From Nematopogon swammerdamellus (taxonomy: Eukaryota > Arthropoda > Insecta > Lepidoptera > Adelidae), in contig OX336344.1 of NCBI GenBank assembly GCA_946902875.1, positions 23,333,791-23,397,790 on the forward strand: a DNA stretch of 64,000 nt, in the 5' to 3' direction. This document shows positions 10,808 to 22,275 of this stretch, one piece after another. Both the position numbers and the translations under genes were made by a program. The first letter of the stretch is position 1. Each line of letters opens with the position of its first letter. Below the pieces are notes generated by a model. That model was given only the letters and a program-made list of their open reading frames with translations. It did not search any database and was not told the origin of the DNA.

Positions 10808-10890
10808 ATGCACTAGCAGTTACTGCTAGTTATGGCTGCTGTGATGTCAGCCTATCACACCTTGATAGCTAGGTGCCATGTCAGTGTTTA
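10808..10890 (-). mobile_element. SINE family B, inverted 3' fragment
   Basis: Minus-strand reading gives CACTGACATGGCACCTA and GGCTGACATCAC. Just before it lies a small palindrome, ACTAGCAGTTACTGCTAGT (10813-10831). Confidence 0.6.
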
Positions 10891-11147
10891 TCTTTAATTA
10901 TTCGTAGTATTTAAGATATTTTGCCGACGAGCGAGACGTCCGTACAGGTGACAGCTCGTTGACAAATGCCTCGTTTCCTTTCGTTCGCAATAAAATGGAA
11001 TTCGGAATCAGCTTTCTCGCTCGCGCCAAATTCTGCACGTGTCTTACCATAAACATAATTCACGATTACTCAGATCATCACATCACACTGCCGACGGAGG
11101 ATACAGATGCGCCGACGAGACAGGACAACGTAGAATACTTCTGATGC

Positions 11148-11345
11148 TCTTTTGTTACGCACGGAACCCTATTACTAAGCCTACAACAGACAGTTCGTCT
11201 CTCCGTCCGTCCGTATGTCTTACCTGTAAATGGCTGTACACGATAAAGAAAACGCTTGATTTTTTGTAAATACATAACACAAATATATTGTGTGGTGGTA
11301 CGGAACCCTCGGTGCGTCCGACTCGCATTTCACTGATTTTAATTT
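11148..11345 (+). repeat. Short copy of the 268-1431 repeat family
   Basis: Carries the head-like CGGAACCCTATTACT and the terminal GGTACGGAACCCTCGGTGCG. The three long subrepeats are absent. Confidence 0.6.
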
Positions 11346-11514
11346 CTACATCGCCTTCGTATCGTCTCAAAAGATAGCTCAACCAAGTTAGAAAACTAAC
11401 AAGACAATTTAAACTCATCAGATCACTCATATTCGACGGTCTTGCGTGATACACCTCGAATAATTCTAGATCAGATTGGTGACACGATGGATCGTTTACT
11501 GCAGCTAAGGATCA

Positions 11515-11605
11515 GTTCAGACCGAGACCGAGACGCGAAGCGACGCGACGACGCGACACGACATGGAGATGCAAGAAGAAGCTGGTCGCGAGAAGTCGCG
11601 TCGCG
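11515..11605. repeat. Low-complexity CG/GA-rich tract
   Basis: Short reiterations of ACGCGACGACGCGACACGAC and GTCGCGAGAAGTCGCG. Confidence 0.6.
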
Positions 11606-11932
11606 TCGGTGAACTAGGTGCCATCCATGTCAGTGCGTCCCTTCATTTCACGTCGGCTACACTGAACTTGACGGAAAACACGAACTATTTACATAGCCGT
11701 TTCGACCGACGTTTCGCTCAGTGCGGTGGTACCATTCCGGCCGGGATAAACCTTACCACCTAGTAAGGTAAGAAGGGAAGGGACCTACAGGGACCTACAG
11801 TTTAACGTGGAATCCGAACCACGGTCAGCCTCCAACGGTTGAGCGGTCACCCATCCAAGTACTGACCGCGCTCAGCGTTGCTTAACAACAGTCGACCGAC
11901 CGCACCACTGAGCTACCGAGGCTGACCCTAAG
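11606..11932 (-). mobile_element. SINE family B with tRNA/5S/tRNA composite head
   Basis: Read on the minus strand, the element opens with a tRNA-type A box (TAGCTCAGTGGTGCGGTC). It passes into a segment matching the 3' half of 5S rRNA (GTTAAGCAACGC...GTACTTGGATGGGTGACCGC; plus-strand 11843-11886), then reaches a B-box-like GGTTCGGATTCC. The SINE body follows (GTAGGTCCC, ACGTCGGTCGAAACGG). The 3' end is lost after GGCACCTAGTTCACC. A short duplication of GGGACCTACA lies inside. SINEs are moved by LINE machinery in trans; here the Pol III promoter would be internal. Confidence 0.8.
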
Positions 11933-12142
11933 ATTACAGTTTCAGCTGTTTTGTTACTCGAATGTATTTGATACAGGTACAATATGGGTAGGCTTGCCAT
12001 AATTTTTCAGACTCAATGCCGGACGCCACACCAAACCTCAAAAACATGATGCATGATATTTTAAATAGTTGTTTTTTTATGGCTAACGCGGCATGTCGCA
12101 CGCCGTACGATCAGTTTTACTTGCTTTACTTATCGACATTAT
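11933..12142. other. Unassigned spacer
   Basis: Nothing recognised. Confidence 0.3.
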
Positions 12143-12203
12143 AAGTAAATATACATAAATATTGGTCGTATATTATACGACCAATATTTATGTATATTTA
12201 CTT
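12143..12203. repeat. 61-bp near-perfect palindrome (possible mini-MITE)
   Basis: The left arm (AAGTAAATATACATAAATAT and on) is mirrored exactly by the right arm except at the very centre. Flanking TA dinucleotides (12142-12143 and 12203-12204) fit a TA-target mini-element. TA is common, so this is weak support. Confidence 0.75.
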
Positions 12204-13689
12204 ACCATCACCCTAACTCATCAGCGGGTCGCACAATAGCGAAAATACTCCGAGAGGAGCCGAGGACAAACGCTTGTTGTGAATGAAATTGACGTTGTAG
12301 CCATCATCCAGGTTTTCCAGAAATAAAAAGCTAGGGTTGTTGAGTAAAATGATTAACTAATGGATTTTGTTCACACTTTACTTAAAAAGATAGGTACGTA
12401 CATACTTATATACATCTGTAGCGTAACATAAAAATTTACATATTGCAAAAATGCCGGACAAATCGGACGGGCCGTCTAAATGCCGGACAGTCCGGCCCAA
12501 TTCCGGACGTATGGTGAGCCTAAATATGGGCGATTTTGGCCAAGTTTAGAAACTTAAATTAGACCGCAGAGATTGTAGCATTAGCATAGCAATTAACATG
12601 TGTTAGTGGGAGGATGACAAATCCGAGCGTGGGCGAGCTTTTGGTGAAAACAGCGGAAGTGTAATTGCGTAGGTGTCGCTACGTGGGCTCCCTTCACTTA
12701 CTAGCGAGAATTAAATCTCATCATGACCAAATACTGATATCAGGGGGAAATTGAGAATTTTCGAGGTGAGTATGAATATGTAATTACAGGTGTTGAATTG
12801 CCTCTCTTATTGCAAATCTTTCGTCGTCATCTCGTTGGTATTTCGCCGCTTTCTCTTACCTTCTCGCATATTATAAAATGCAATGTCGTTTAAAGCTATT
12901 CATTATATTCATATCTCGGGAACGCCTATACCAATTTGTATGGTGTTTAAACAGTAAAATCTGGAATTACAGGACACAGTATTAGGCCTCGGAAAATTAG
13001 AAAAAAGAAAACAGGGCTGCAGAGAGCACAGCCTTCCAGGAAATGTGAGTCGAATACATAACAGAAACACAATGTGAGAAGTACCTACGTGTATTAATAT
13101 TTTATATCCGTAAATTTCTCATAATTACATACACATACTAAAATTACGCATACTAAAAAGGCATCGCAGCTTCAGAAGGGTGTCGTGAGTGTGTGGTGTT
13201 GTCGTGTCTGTATACGGTGGTGGTCCTCGCAGTAGGTAGGTAACTGTGCGTTTAGAAAGTAGCTCGCACGATAACATCACAGACAATGACTATCACACCG
13301 CACACCGCATACCACGTGCATACCAGTACCACACACCACACACCACACCGGCCCTAGATAGAGTGACTCTATGACACGGCCGGTTCGCTGCATACGCAGG
13401 CGACATCAATCTTTTATAATCTACTAAACTTTACTAGTGCTCCGCGCGTGTTGTTTGCGGTTACAACACTTTTAAAGTAGCTATCTTGATTTAAAAATAT
13501 TACGAAAAATCATCTCTATGTAGCGAATTTGTTGTAATTTAGTGAAGACGTAGAATAATGCCGAATTGAAATAAATAAAGAAATTGGATATTACAGGAAA
13601 TACTCCTTTAACGCATGCATATTATAGTTATCTTAAAAAATTCAACGCATGAAAATGGTCTGGCGTTGGAGCCAACCAGTCAGCGTGTC
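12204..13689. other. No gene recognised; CA/GT-rich tract
   Basis: 13186-13350 contains GTGTGTGGTGTTG-type and ACCACACACCACACACC-type tracts that are roughly complementary to each other. Nothing else was recognised. Confidence 0.3.
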
Positions 13690-13990
13690 AGAGTCAGTCA
13701 GTCAGCGTGTAAGCGTCCACTGCTGGACATACGCATCTCCAATTTTCCTCCAGTCCTCCCGGCATTCAGCGGTACGGAACCACTGCTTTCCGCCGACGCA
13801 CTTGATGTCGTCGTCCCACCTGGCGGGTGGTCTGCCCACACTCCGTTTTCCTGTCCACGGCCGCCAGTGTAGAACACGGTTACTCCAACGGTCGTCGTCT
13901 CTTCGGCTGACGTGTCCAGCCCACTGCCACTTGAGCTTAGCCACCCGGTATCCAATATCGACTACTTTGACATCGACGAAAGACAAACGT
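13690..13990 (-). pseudogene. RTE-clade LINE C-terminus
   Basis: A minus-strand frame of 94 codons ends at its natural stop. It runs AKLKWQWAGHVSRRDDDRWS, then RPWTGKRSVGRPPARWDDDI, then GDAYVQQWTLTR. This is the conserved carboxyl end of RTE-type reverse transcriptase polyproteins, and only this end is present. Directly after the stop is a (CTGA)n-like tail, as expected for RTE 3' termini. It is a 5'-truncated dead copy, with relatives at 2698-2875 and 15955-16235. No endonuclease or polymerase domain is present. Confidence 0.85.
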
Positions 13991-14786
13991 AAAGATACTA
14001 AATAGATGGGTAATTAATACAACGATCAAAATATTAAAGTATAACTGCGCAAGAGCAAAATCAATAGACATTGAAATTAATTGAAATCCATAAAAAACAT
14101 ATCTATGAGAATATGTATAATGAATTTTAATTACTGATACCAAAAAACAAATCTATACAATACAAAAAACAGAACACTTTGATTGATAATCAACCAGCAT
14201 AGCATGCGGTAGCCCATCACAGATACGGGCCCGTATGCCACCCGCGCCGAGCCGCCGCCGCGGCCTCAACAATCACTCTACCTACAAATCGATTCACAAT
14301 CAATCGGATCCGACAGACATAAACCACCTTCATACGTAGTTACGTAGGCATATTCAATATTAACTCTAACGTAGATAGTGAAACCATTGTGAATATCATA
14401 AAGAGATACGGCACCATTGTAGAGCCCCGCGGCACACCGCTGCTTCCAACGGTCTTTCCAATACAGTACATACTATGTACGTCCATCGTCGCATCGATTT
14501 CAATAACCCGTGTGTCACATAATGTATTCCAATCGGATTCGATTCCTCCGATAGCAGCTAAGGAGTATTTACGAGCGCTTTCCGAAGTATGGTCGGCCGT
14601 GCACGAGAGACCGACTCACCGTGGCCTAAACTCCTTCCACATCTGTCCGTCGTCGTAACTAACAACTAATATAGACATTGTAGTATTAGTTTCATCGGCT
14701 CAGAAACGAGGTGTCAGAATAATTTGTTTTCTGTTTGAGTGCGGAATTCTTTGTAGGTGTGTTTCATATAAAAAAAATTGTTTGAA
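13991..14786. other. No gene recognised
   Basis: Contains a small GC-rich patch near 14240-14270. An 89-codon frame at 14389-14658 has no recognisable motif. Confidence 0.3.
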
Positions 14787-15178
14787 AATTGGAAACTGAC
14801 ACGATTGTTTACCTACATCACCTACAACGTCCGTGATGTCAGCCCATAACACCGGGTGAACTAGGTGCCATGTCAGTGCTTCCCCCTTTGATCGTGCCGG
14901 CTACACTGAACTGGTCGGAAAACACAAACTATTTACATAGCCGTTTCGACCGACGTTTCATTCAGTGCGGTGATACCAACCCGGGCGGGTTAAACCCTAC
15001 CACCAAGTAAGATTAGGAGGGAAGGGACCTACAGTTTTTCGAGGAATCCGAACCTCGCCTAGGTCAGCCTCCAACGGTCAGCGGTCACCCATCCAAGTAC
15101 TGACCGCGCCCAGCGTTGCTTAACATTCAATAGCGACGACAGTTGACTGTCTGAGCCACTGAGCTATCGAGGCTGTCT
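14787..15178 (-). mobile_element. SINE family B, most complete copy, composite head
   Basis: On the minus strand, in order: A box (GATAGCTCAGTGGCTCAGAC), 5S-like block (plus-strand 15081-15124, with GTACTTGGATGGGTGACCGC), GGAGGCTGACC, and a B-box-like GGTTCGGATTCC. A central domain shared with family A follows (CTGTAGGTCCCTTCC...TGGTGGTAGG...GGGTTGGTA), then the B-specific body, ending GTGTCAGTTTCC. Length is about 390 bp with no ORF. The head fits a Pol III promoter built from two RNA gene types. Confidence 0.85.
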
Positions 15179-15954
15179 CTCGTTCTAATAAGAAAAAATC
15201 ACTGAAATAGCACTAGACGAAAACCCGCGCGGATACAGAGTGCGAAGTACCTGCCCCGCGCGGAGCAGTTGGTGATGTCCCCACACTATCACAAACAACG
15301 TAGGTATCCATAAGTCCAAACATATTTTAAGCTAAATTATTCTAAAAATAATAGTAACTTAGTTTTTCTTGTATATGGTAAGAAAATACAGAACTTTCAA
15401 ATTTTTTCCCGTGACTCACCGTAGTAAGTGTCACGGACTTGTGAGCAGAACTTTTTATATTCTTTAGGTATAAGTATAGAAAATTATATGTTCTTTTATT
15501 TCTTTCCTAATTATTGTTTTATTATCCTGCATAGAATAAAATTACAATTACACTACTTATATTTTTTATAATATTACATTTGCAGCAAATTCAATATGCA
15601 TAAAAAATATAATTTGTAAACTAAACACATTTTTCGCAGGCTCATTTATTTTTCATACACGCTCATTCACTGTTCGTTCACACACCCGACGACGTGCAAT
15701 ATTGATTCTATTTCACCGTTCATTAGTCAAAGAATGTTGTGAAACATTGACTTCAGTATGTACTACCCGCGCGCCACCATAGGGGCACGGACTTGCGATC
15801 GGCAGGTGTTGTGTTGTGCCGCACATGTGGGGCACGCCGCACGAGTCACGACAGTGAACGTGATAATCATATTGGCAAGGAAAACTATATCTTTGAACAA
15901 TGTGTGCACATCTAAAGATTTTGATTCTACAAAATCTATTCTCATGTATCTGCA
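15179..15954. other. AT-rich, nothing recognised
   Basis: No exon or repeat was seen apart from the start of an RTE-associated reading frame. Confidence 0.3.
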
Positions 15955-16235
15955 AATTACACGTGCACAAGTAGTCGATATTGCACACCGGGTGGCTAAG
16001 CTCAAGTGGCAGTGGGCTGGGCACGTTAGCCGAAGAGACAACGACCGTTGGAGTAACCGTGTCCTACCCTGGCGGCCTGGCGGCCGTGGACTGGAAAGCG
16101 GAGTGTGGGAAGACCACCCGCCAGGTGGGACGTCGGCAGAAAGCAGTGGTTCCGTATATCTGAAGGCCGGGAGGACAGGAGGAAGGCGTATGTCCAGCAG
16201 TGAACGCTTACACGCTGACTGACTGATTGCGACTG
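15955..16235 (+). pseudogene. RTE-clade LINE C-terminus, frameshifted
   Basis: Translation gives VAKLKWQWAGHVSRRDNDRW and then RPGGRG, after which the frame shifts and the SVGRPP region appears out of frame. The 3' end has the CTGACTGACTGA-like tail. It is closely related to 13690-13990 but carries extra indels. Confidence 0.8.
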
Positions 16236-16894
16236 ACTGCAAATTACACTTCAAAATAATTGCATGTAATTCTCAAGAATATTGTTGGCCTCAAAATAGG
16301 TGCGGCTAAGAATAATTTAAATTTATGATAAGATATTATTTTTGCCGATCATCAAACCATGCGACACGCTTTAAAACAGCATAAACGTCTTCTTTCCTAC
16401 ATTAAAGCACCAGCATCGTAAATCAACAGCGGCTGGCTGGGCGCTGCCGGGTCGGAGCGGTAGGCATCTTCACTAGTGTGGCTAAGTTATTATAATTAAA
16501 TCTAGTTCTCACGGCGCGCACTCGGCCGTGCAGCTGCTCGTTTAGCCGCTACGCTGCACTCCGGCGGCGGCGGCGGGACAGAAAAAAAGCGTTCGCTTCA
16601 TGTCTGCTTGCTAGCACGCCACTAAGCCACGTCGTCACACGCACAACCGCAGAAGCGTTGACCCCCCTACTTACATCATCGGATGCGCTGAAGAATTTTG
16701 TCGACCTAGACGCCGGAAGGAAGACTATCGAACGCTTCGATCGAACACAAATGTCGTACACTAACTGCAGTCGGCCTATTCTCTATTAGAGATTATGGCA
16801 AAAGTAGCGGTAGCCGCAGCCCTGTCTAACTAGATGCGTTTAGAAATCCATTGGACCGAGTGAGACGGATCATGAGAAATTGCTAGTAGAGAGC
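16236..16894. other. No gene recognised; GC-rich patch
   Basis: 16430-16600 is GC-rich with CGGCGGCGGCGGG. Nothing is assignable. Confidence 0.3.
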
Positions 16895-17137
16895 GTTTCA
16901 ACTAAAACTTCCCTTCGCCGTCATGTTGCCTCCACTGTCTATCTGTCAAAACAGCGTTGAGGGTTACTATGTGTACAGATTTACCCGTTATTATCGGTAT
17001 TTACCGTATTTATTATACGGTAAATAGCGATTACATAGGTAATATAATCTTCACAAACTGGCAACACGAATTTCAGCACTGACAGTGACACTAACAGTGG
17101 AGCCAACATAACGGCGAAGGGAACTTTTAGTTGAAAC
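16895..17137. mobile_element. 243-bp MITE with ~50-bp imperfect TIRs
   Basis: The left end GTTTCAACTAAAACTTCCC, continuing through CTTCGCCGTCATGTTGCC, is mirrored with few changes at the right end. There is no ORF. An internal palindrome (TTACCGTAT...ATACGGTAA) lies near 17003-17027. No clear target duplication was found. Confidence 0.75.
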
Positions 17138-18419
17138 AGCCGACACGGGTGTCCAATATTTCAACGAAGATCAGACACAGCCAATAACACTATTCCTTCC
17201 GAAACCACGCTCAGAGAAGCGCCACGCCGGCTAAAAGCCCTTCAGCACGCCGCGCCGCCTATGTAAAAGTCAACTTACCTCCGTCGCAGAGTCGAATAGA
17301 TTGGTGGAAAGGGTGTGTACATCTTGCGAGCCTTTTAGGACAGGGACGAAGATGATACCACGAGTTTTAGTGACCATCACTTGGATCATCGTGCACGTAA
17401 AACATGGAAAGAATGAGCAACGCCTGTAGCGTACGATGTGATAACAAAATGTTTCCATACTTTACGTGAACTATGATATGAGTATAGTCACTGAAACTCA
17501 CGGTAGACCTGCAGGTAGATGTGGAAGGAGGAATTTATTGGTCACCTCAATTGACGATGAACCCAGACACGGTTGAAGCTTTGCTCTGTAATGGCCAAAT
17601 TATTAGATAAACATTAAGAATACCGACTTCTATTTGATATAATCAAGATGAACAAGATACCTGCAGGTCTGGATGCGGTTAACCGCGCTCTAAGAGTCTC
17701 GTAAGAAACTGTCGCAGACAATAACAAACGGCCGGAGGCGCAGGCGCAATGAGAATAAGTGGAGAATTATTACAAAATTGTATGTAATGTAATAATAGTT
17801 GCAGCCCGCCATTATGTCACCGGTGAATCACTGAGCGAAAATACTTACCGAGATTTTGCACACGGGCGGGATTAAACGGGCTAAATTTATTCGAAGCTTC
17901 GTTTAATTAAGAGCAAACGCGCTGAAATTTACTAACTTTGAAGTATAATATACCTCGATGGGTCTATTCGAGCGGAATATGACAACATTGAAGCTAATAA
18001 CTACAGCACGTACGTATCTACCGGTTGCTGATATATTTATTTCACATTTTCTCTCTATTATTTGCTGTAGCATTTTTTGTAAAACTGACTTTACAAGTCG
18101 GAAGTTTGTTTGCCTAGTCGCACGCGCTCGCGCTGCAAGTGTGCATTGACGAGTAGGTAGAGTCTAATATTGATTTATTTGTGTTGGAGCTGTCTCAGCG
18201 TCGGCTTCAATGTTGTCAACAGTAACATAATACATCTCGCGAGTTTCCGGTTTCCTAACGTTAGCAGTCAGAGTACGTTAGCATTACATTCAAAATATAG
18301 TTTTTCGTCAACCATCTTTGTCTGACATGTCTTACTATCGGTTACTGTAATGTGAATATTACCTACATGAAATTAAAATTCCTCTAAATATTTTTTTATT
18401 TCTATAGAGAACTGGGACG
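17138..18419. other. No gene recognised
   Basis: A short GCAGGT-rich direct repeat (GACCTGCAGG near 17507; ACCTGCAGGTCT near 17660) is the only structure noted. Confidence 0.25.
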
Positions 18420-18469
18420 GTGGCTCTATTTGATTGTCAAATGAACATTTGACAATCAAATAGAGCCAC
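18420..18469. repeat. 50-bp perfect palindrome
   Basis: The 24-base arm beginning GTGGCTCTATTTGATTG is followed after AA by its exact reverse complement. No flanking duplication was found. Confidence 0.9.
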
Positions 18470-20796
18470 ACCACTCCTCGCAAAACCATGCCCGCCCAGC
18501 GATGTGCCAAGTTAGCAACTGCAACTACAGCAGACGGATAAATAGGTAGTCGTAGATTTTTGACTCGCCCTTTGGATACCTCCAGGTTAGAAACTGTTCC
18601 CTCACTGGAAGATTATAATATCCAACTGAACGTTCCAAATTTTGTTTGAAATTAATCCTGGTTATCTGTTCCGTGCAACGTATAAATCTTGATCCCTTCA
18701 GAGCTGGCTCACCGCTCACAGGAAACGATTAGGCATTTGTGTCCGTGGCTGCGTTCGATGTCGGCGTACGCTATAAATCAGCGGCGTGGGAGTGACGAAC
18801 GACGCAGGTCGAGCAAGCCTCCATCTTACAAAGTTGGCGCGAACATCTTCAAGTGACAAAGTTCCTTTTTTCCAGAAGCGAGCGTTTAGAGAAGGAACTC
18901 TGTGTTTCAGAGGTGGATGCATGTGGAAGATTGCCATTAGATGGGAAAACAATTGAGTTTTCCACCTACGCGCGGTCGCGACAATGCCGCTTCTGACCTC
19001 GGATGCGACTTAGTTTAATAGCTGATTGTAAGCTTAGTGGAAGAAGGTCAGAGTAGTGAAGATGCTGACGGTCAAGCTTTATGCGAAAAAAAAAACAAGA
19101 GAACATAACGAACGTACTTAAAGGAACGACCATTTTTGGGACCTGATAAAAAAACTAAATTTAATTGGCTTGGACGTGAATTCGAACCCCTGGCTAATGA
19201 GTAATAATAATAGAGCTGAATCTCACGGAACAGAGCCAATTCATGCCATGTCCTCAGTAGGAGCTACCACAGCCAATCAGCTACGGAGGTTGTCACATTA
19301 TGCATTGACGCGGGATTCAAAGATGCGAATTAACGCTTTTATGGTAGCGAGATATTTAAAAGCGCGGAATCCGCAAATACGGAGGTCTTTGTGGCGCGCA
19401 CGAAAAATGTTACGATACGTTGACGATAAACTACCACGAAGAAAAAATTAATAAAACAAGAAGATAAAAACAACGAGAGTGCAAAAAAGGCCTGCAGCAG
19501 CGGGTGTCAGTCAAGATATGATTGTACATGAGTCAGATTCCATTAGTATACTTGGCGTTAATTAACGAAGAACCTTGAGGACACACCCATTCTTGAAAAC
19601 GACCATTCAAAGCACTACTCCAGTTGACACCTCTCCTTTGGGCCTCAAGTGTTGATGTGCGTCGACCTCTTGCAGCTCCCTCGTGTGAACTAACTCCAAA
19701 ACGCTATTGACATGTCACAGCAAGTACATATATTGAGCAAGCGCCATGCGCTCGCATGCGCAGTAGACCGAGAAACACCTTGTTTGAAGTAAGATGTCCA
19801 CTGCGCGTTGCGAAACTGGCAGATGTGCTAATTCTAGCAATCATCTACCCGCCGCATTTAGAAAGATAAGCAGTCTCTGAATGCGTGTTTCTAGAGATTT
19901 TTATGGGCAATATGGTTAAAGATTACCTACTTAGGCGCTGCCATGTTGGGTCAGAGACGTCGTTTTGCTAAGAGCTCAATTATGTTACGTATGAAAAACG
20001 TCGAAAGAAATCATAAGTACCTATATGGTTTGATGGATAACGCATCGAATGAGCCCTTCGCAGTTTTAAGTAGGTGTTGGTTTTGTTCCAAGGCCGGCAC
20101 TCATCAATGAAATTTTTTTGGAATATTGAACCTGTTATTGTGATTTCACATCAACATCGCAGTATAAATATGTAAACAGTCCTAGAGGGGACTGACTCTT
20201 TCCAAGCATATTCGATGTCTAAGCTACGACAAGAAATGTAATTCGAAGTTCGAAATTTCGTGTATGTTCCGCACAAAAAATCCGCAGTAAGGTTAAATGC
20301 TTTTTAACATAGTGAGAGCTACTTATATTTAATGCGGTAAAAGATTTTCACAAGTGGTTTAACGTCACCATTACATGTAGATTCAGTCGTCGCGAGAGTA
20401 GAGTAACGGTAAATAGCGACGCAAGACGAGACGCAGCAGATGTGAGTTTAGTTAGATTCTAAACTTTAGAAGCGCACGCAAATCGCGCTGCTCTACAGCG
20501 TCTCTGTCAAACTAATCGAGTATTGCCAGTTTTCCAAATGAAACCATTCTATAAAATGTATTATTCATTGACCGGAGCCTGTAGTTGGCCGGTTTCCACC
20601 GATATGCCGCGGGGTAGGAAATCTAAGTGCCTCTAACTAGGCGAACTTACTGCACTTGTTATAATTTATGCCTCCAACATAGGCCACATTGTTGTCTGCT
20701 CATTCTTGTTGATTTACAGGTATATTCCGCCACACGCGTTGTTTTTTAAGCTTTGAATTGCTCATACTCTTCTCTCATTCATCTCTATGAAGAATC
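18470..20796. other. No assigned gene
   Basis: Contains the basic 93-codon ORF at 19170-19451, listed separately. The remainder has no recognised repeat or exon. Confidence 0.25.
19170..19451 (+). CDS. Hypothetical small basic ORF, doubtful
   Basis: 93 codons with a polar N-terminal half and a strongly basic C-terminal half (RKMLRYVDDKLPRRKN). No family is recognised. There is no upstream signal, splice context or duplicate to support expression. It may be chance or a decayed element fragment. Confidence 0.12.
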   Translation: MDVNSNPWLMSNNNRAESHGTEPIHAMSSVGATTANQLRRLSHYALTRDSKMRINAFMVARYLKARNPQIRRSLWRARKMLRYVDDKLPRRKN

Positions 20797-21050
20797 CTCC
20801 TTCCACTTTACTAGTAGGTGGTAGGTTCAAATTGTAGCCGACTAGGTTCCATGAACAAAATATGGCCTCATGGCAGCCTCGAGTGTGTTCTACTCTAGAC
20901 CAGTATAGTAATACATAAATCCAATAGGATGTCTTGAAGGACCTTCTTGGAGATTACATTGGCTGGTCGGAGCATATACTCTAGCCGTCCTGACTCAGCC
21001 ACACTTATCGGATTAGTTGTTGAGTGAACCTCACATAATAAAAAAAGGCC
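20797..21050 (+). mobile_element. SINE family A copy
   Basis: Shows the family-A central phrase TAGGTGGTAGGTTCAAATTG, then GCCTCATGGCAGCCTCGA, TTCTTGGAGATTACATTGGC and CCTGACTCAGCCAC, ending in an A-rich tail. Confidence 0.7.
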
Positions 21051-21614
21051 CTAATTTTATTTTGCAGCGTTGCTCCTCCCAGAAGCAACTGTTCATCTTG
21101 TAATCTTGCTACATTACTCTGTTCCCTGTTTTTTTTATTATTTATTAATTAATCAACGGTTGTGATGGGCTGAGAGTTTACCAGATCTTTGATTGAAAAA
21201 AAGGGCATACTGAACAGATGCAACATTCACTAGCTCTGGATTGTGTTGTCAGTTGACAGACGCGACTGTTCAATTCACCAACTGGCGCCACTTCTGGTAG
21301 CTGCTACTGGATATGAACGTATAAGGAAACTTGGTCGATCGTGAGATTTGAATAAAGGTAGTTTGGTTATTGAAATCGCTTTATTTATGCAGGGAAAATA
21401 TCTTAATCTTGGGTCGGGGAGGTCGAACCTCGTCGGTGCAAGTGTCGATTCCCTACAGATTGCTTAACATAAAGCGCATAATGTACCGCGCGCGGACCTC
21501 TGTCCTGTCTGACTCCTGCCCTGGCTGCTGTTGGGAGTTGCGCATTATGGCAGTTGGCATTTGCGTGCGCGCGAATGATAAAGTAATCAATATTTGTAAA
21601 TTATTATCCATTAA
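21051..21614. other. No gene recognised
   Basis: An 89-codon frame at 21370-21639 has no recognisable motif. Confidence 0.25.
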
Positions 21615-21769
21615 ATTAGGGTTGACCCAAGCAGTGTAAAGTATGTTAGGTGATGCTGATAAAAATCCTAACAGGTAAAATTTATAAAGTATCCTTTCAG
21701 TTAGAAAATGACCCTAGCAGTGTGCAGTACCAACAGCAAAATAATCCTGATGCTGATTGTGATTTTTTT

Positions 21770-22275
21770 ATTTTATTGACAGCGCGACATATGGCGCCGA
21801 GCCACCCATAAGGTGACGCCTATGGACATTCGGTCGTACGCGGGGGTTGCGAATGCCATGCCGGCCTGACAGGTGCCCATTCACACGCCCCTCTTGAAGG
21901 ACCCGAGACTGTACTTGGGGGGGGGGGGGGGGGGGGGGAATATATGGGCAGGGAGAGCGTTCCAGAGTTTACCGGTTTTGTAGAGGAAAGATCTTCAGAA
22001 TCGATTGGTACGCATCCGCGGTAAATCCAGCGTGTAGGGATGCAGTCCTTGCCCAGTGCGCGTGGTGTGGAGGTGGAAAGGGGACGGCGGGATCGCATTA
22101 AACAGCTCCTCCGAGCACTGCACTCCCCATGGAATAAGCGATAGAAAACACTTATGGAGCCGACATCTCTACAGTGTAATCGCAGGACACTTCGGGGTCA
22201 CCCACTAGTCGCACGGCTCGACGCTGGATCGAGTCCAAAGGCGCAAGCTGGTATTTGGCAGAGCCTTCCCACAGG
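21770..22275 (-). pseudogene. CR1/Jockey-type LINE 3' end inside the tandem array
   Basis: An inverted relative of 5083-5628. On the minus strand it runs from the LDSIQ-equivalent region through the tryptophan segment and 3' tail to an A run (T run at 21765-21777 on the plus strand). GTGAT stands on both sides (about 21760-21764 and 22276-22280), consistent with a short target duplication inside the array. Where the other copy has five G/C, this one has a run of 22 G (21917-21938). It is truncated and frame-broken. Confidence 0.75.
21917..21938 (+). repeat. Poly(G) run of 22
   Basis: Homopolymer expansion relative to GTACTTGGGGG in the sister LINE copy at 5464-5480 (minus strand). It could also be an assembly or sequencing artefact. 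Confidence 0.85.

Noticed and set aside
11843..11886. Possible 5S rRNA gene
   Set aside because: Only about 44 bases match the 3' half of 5S rRNA, and they are embedded in a SINE head that recurs at 15081-15124.
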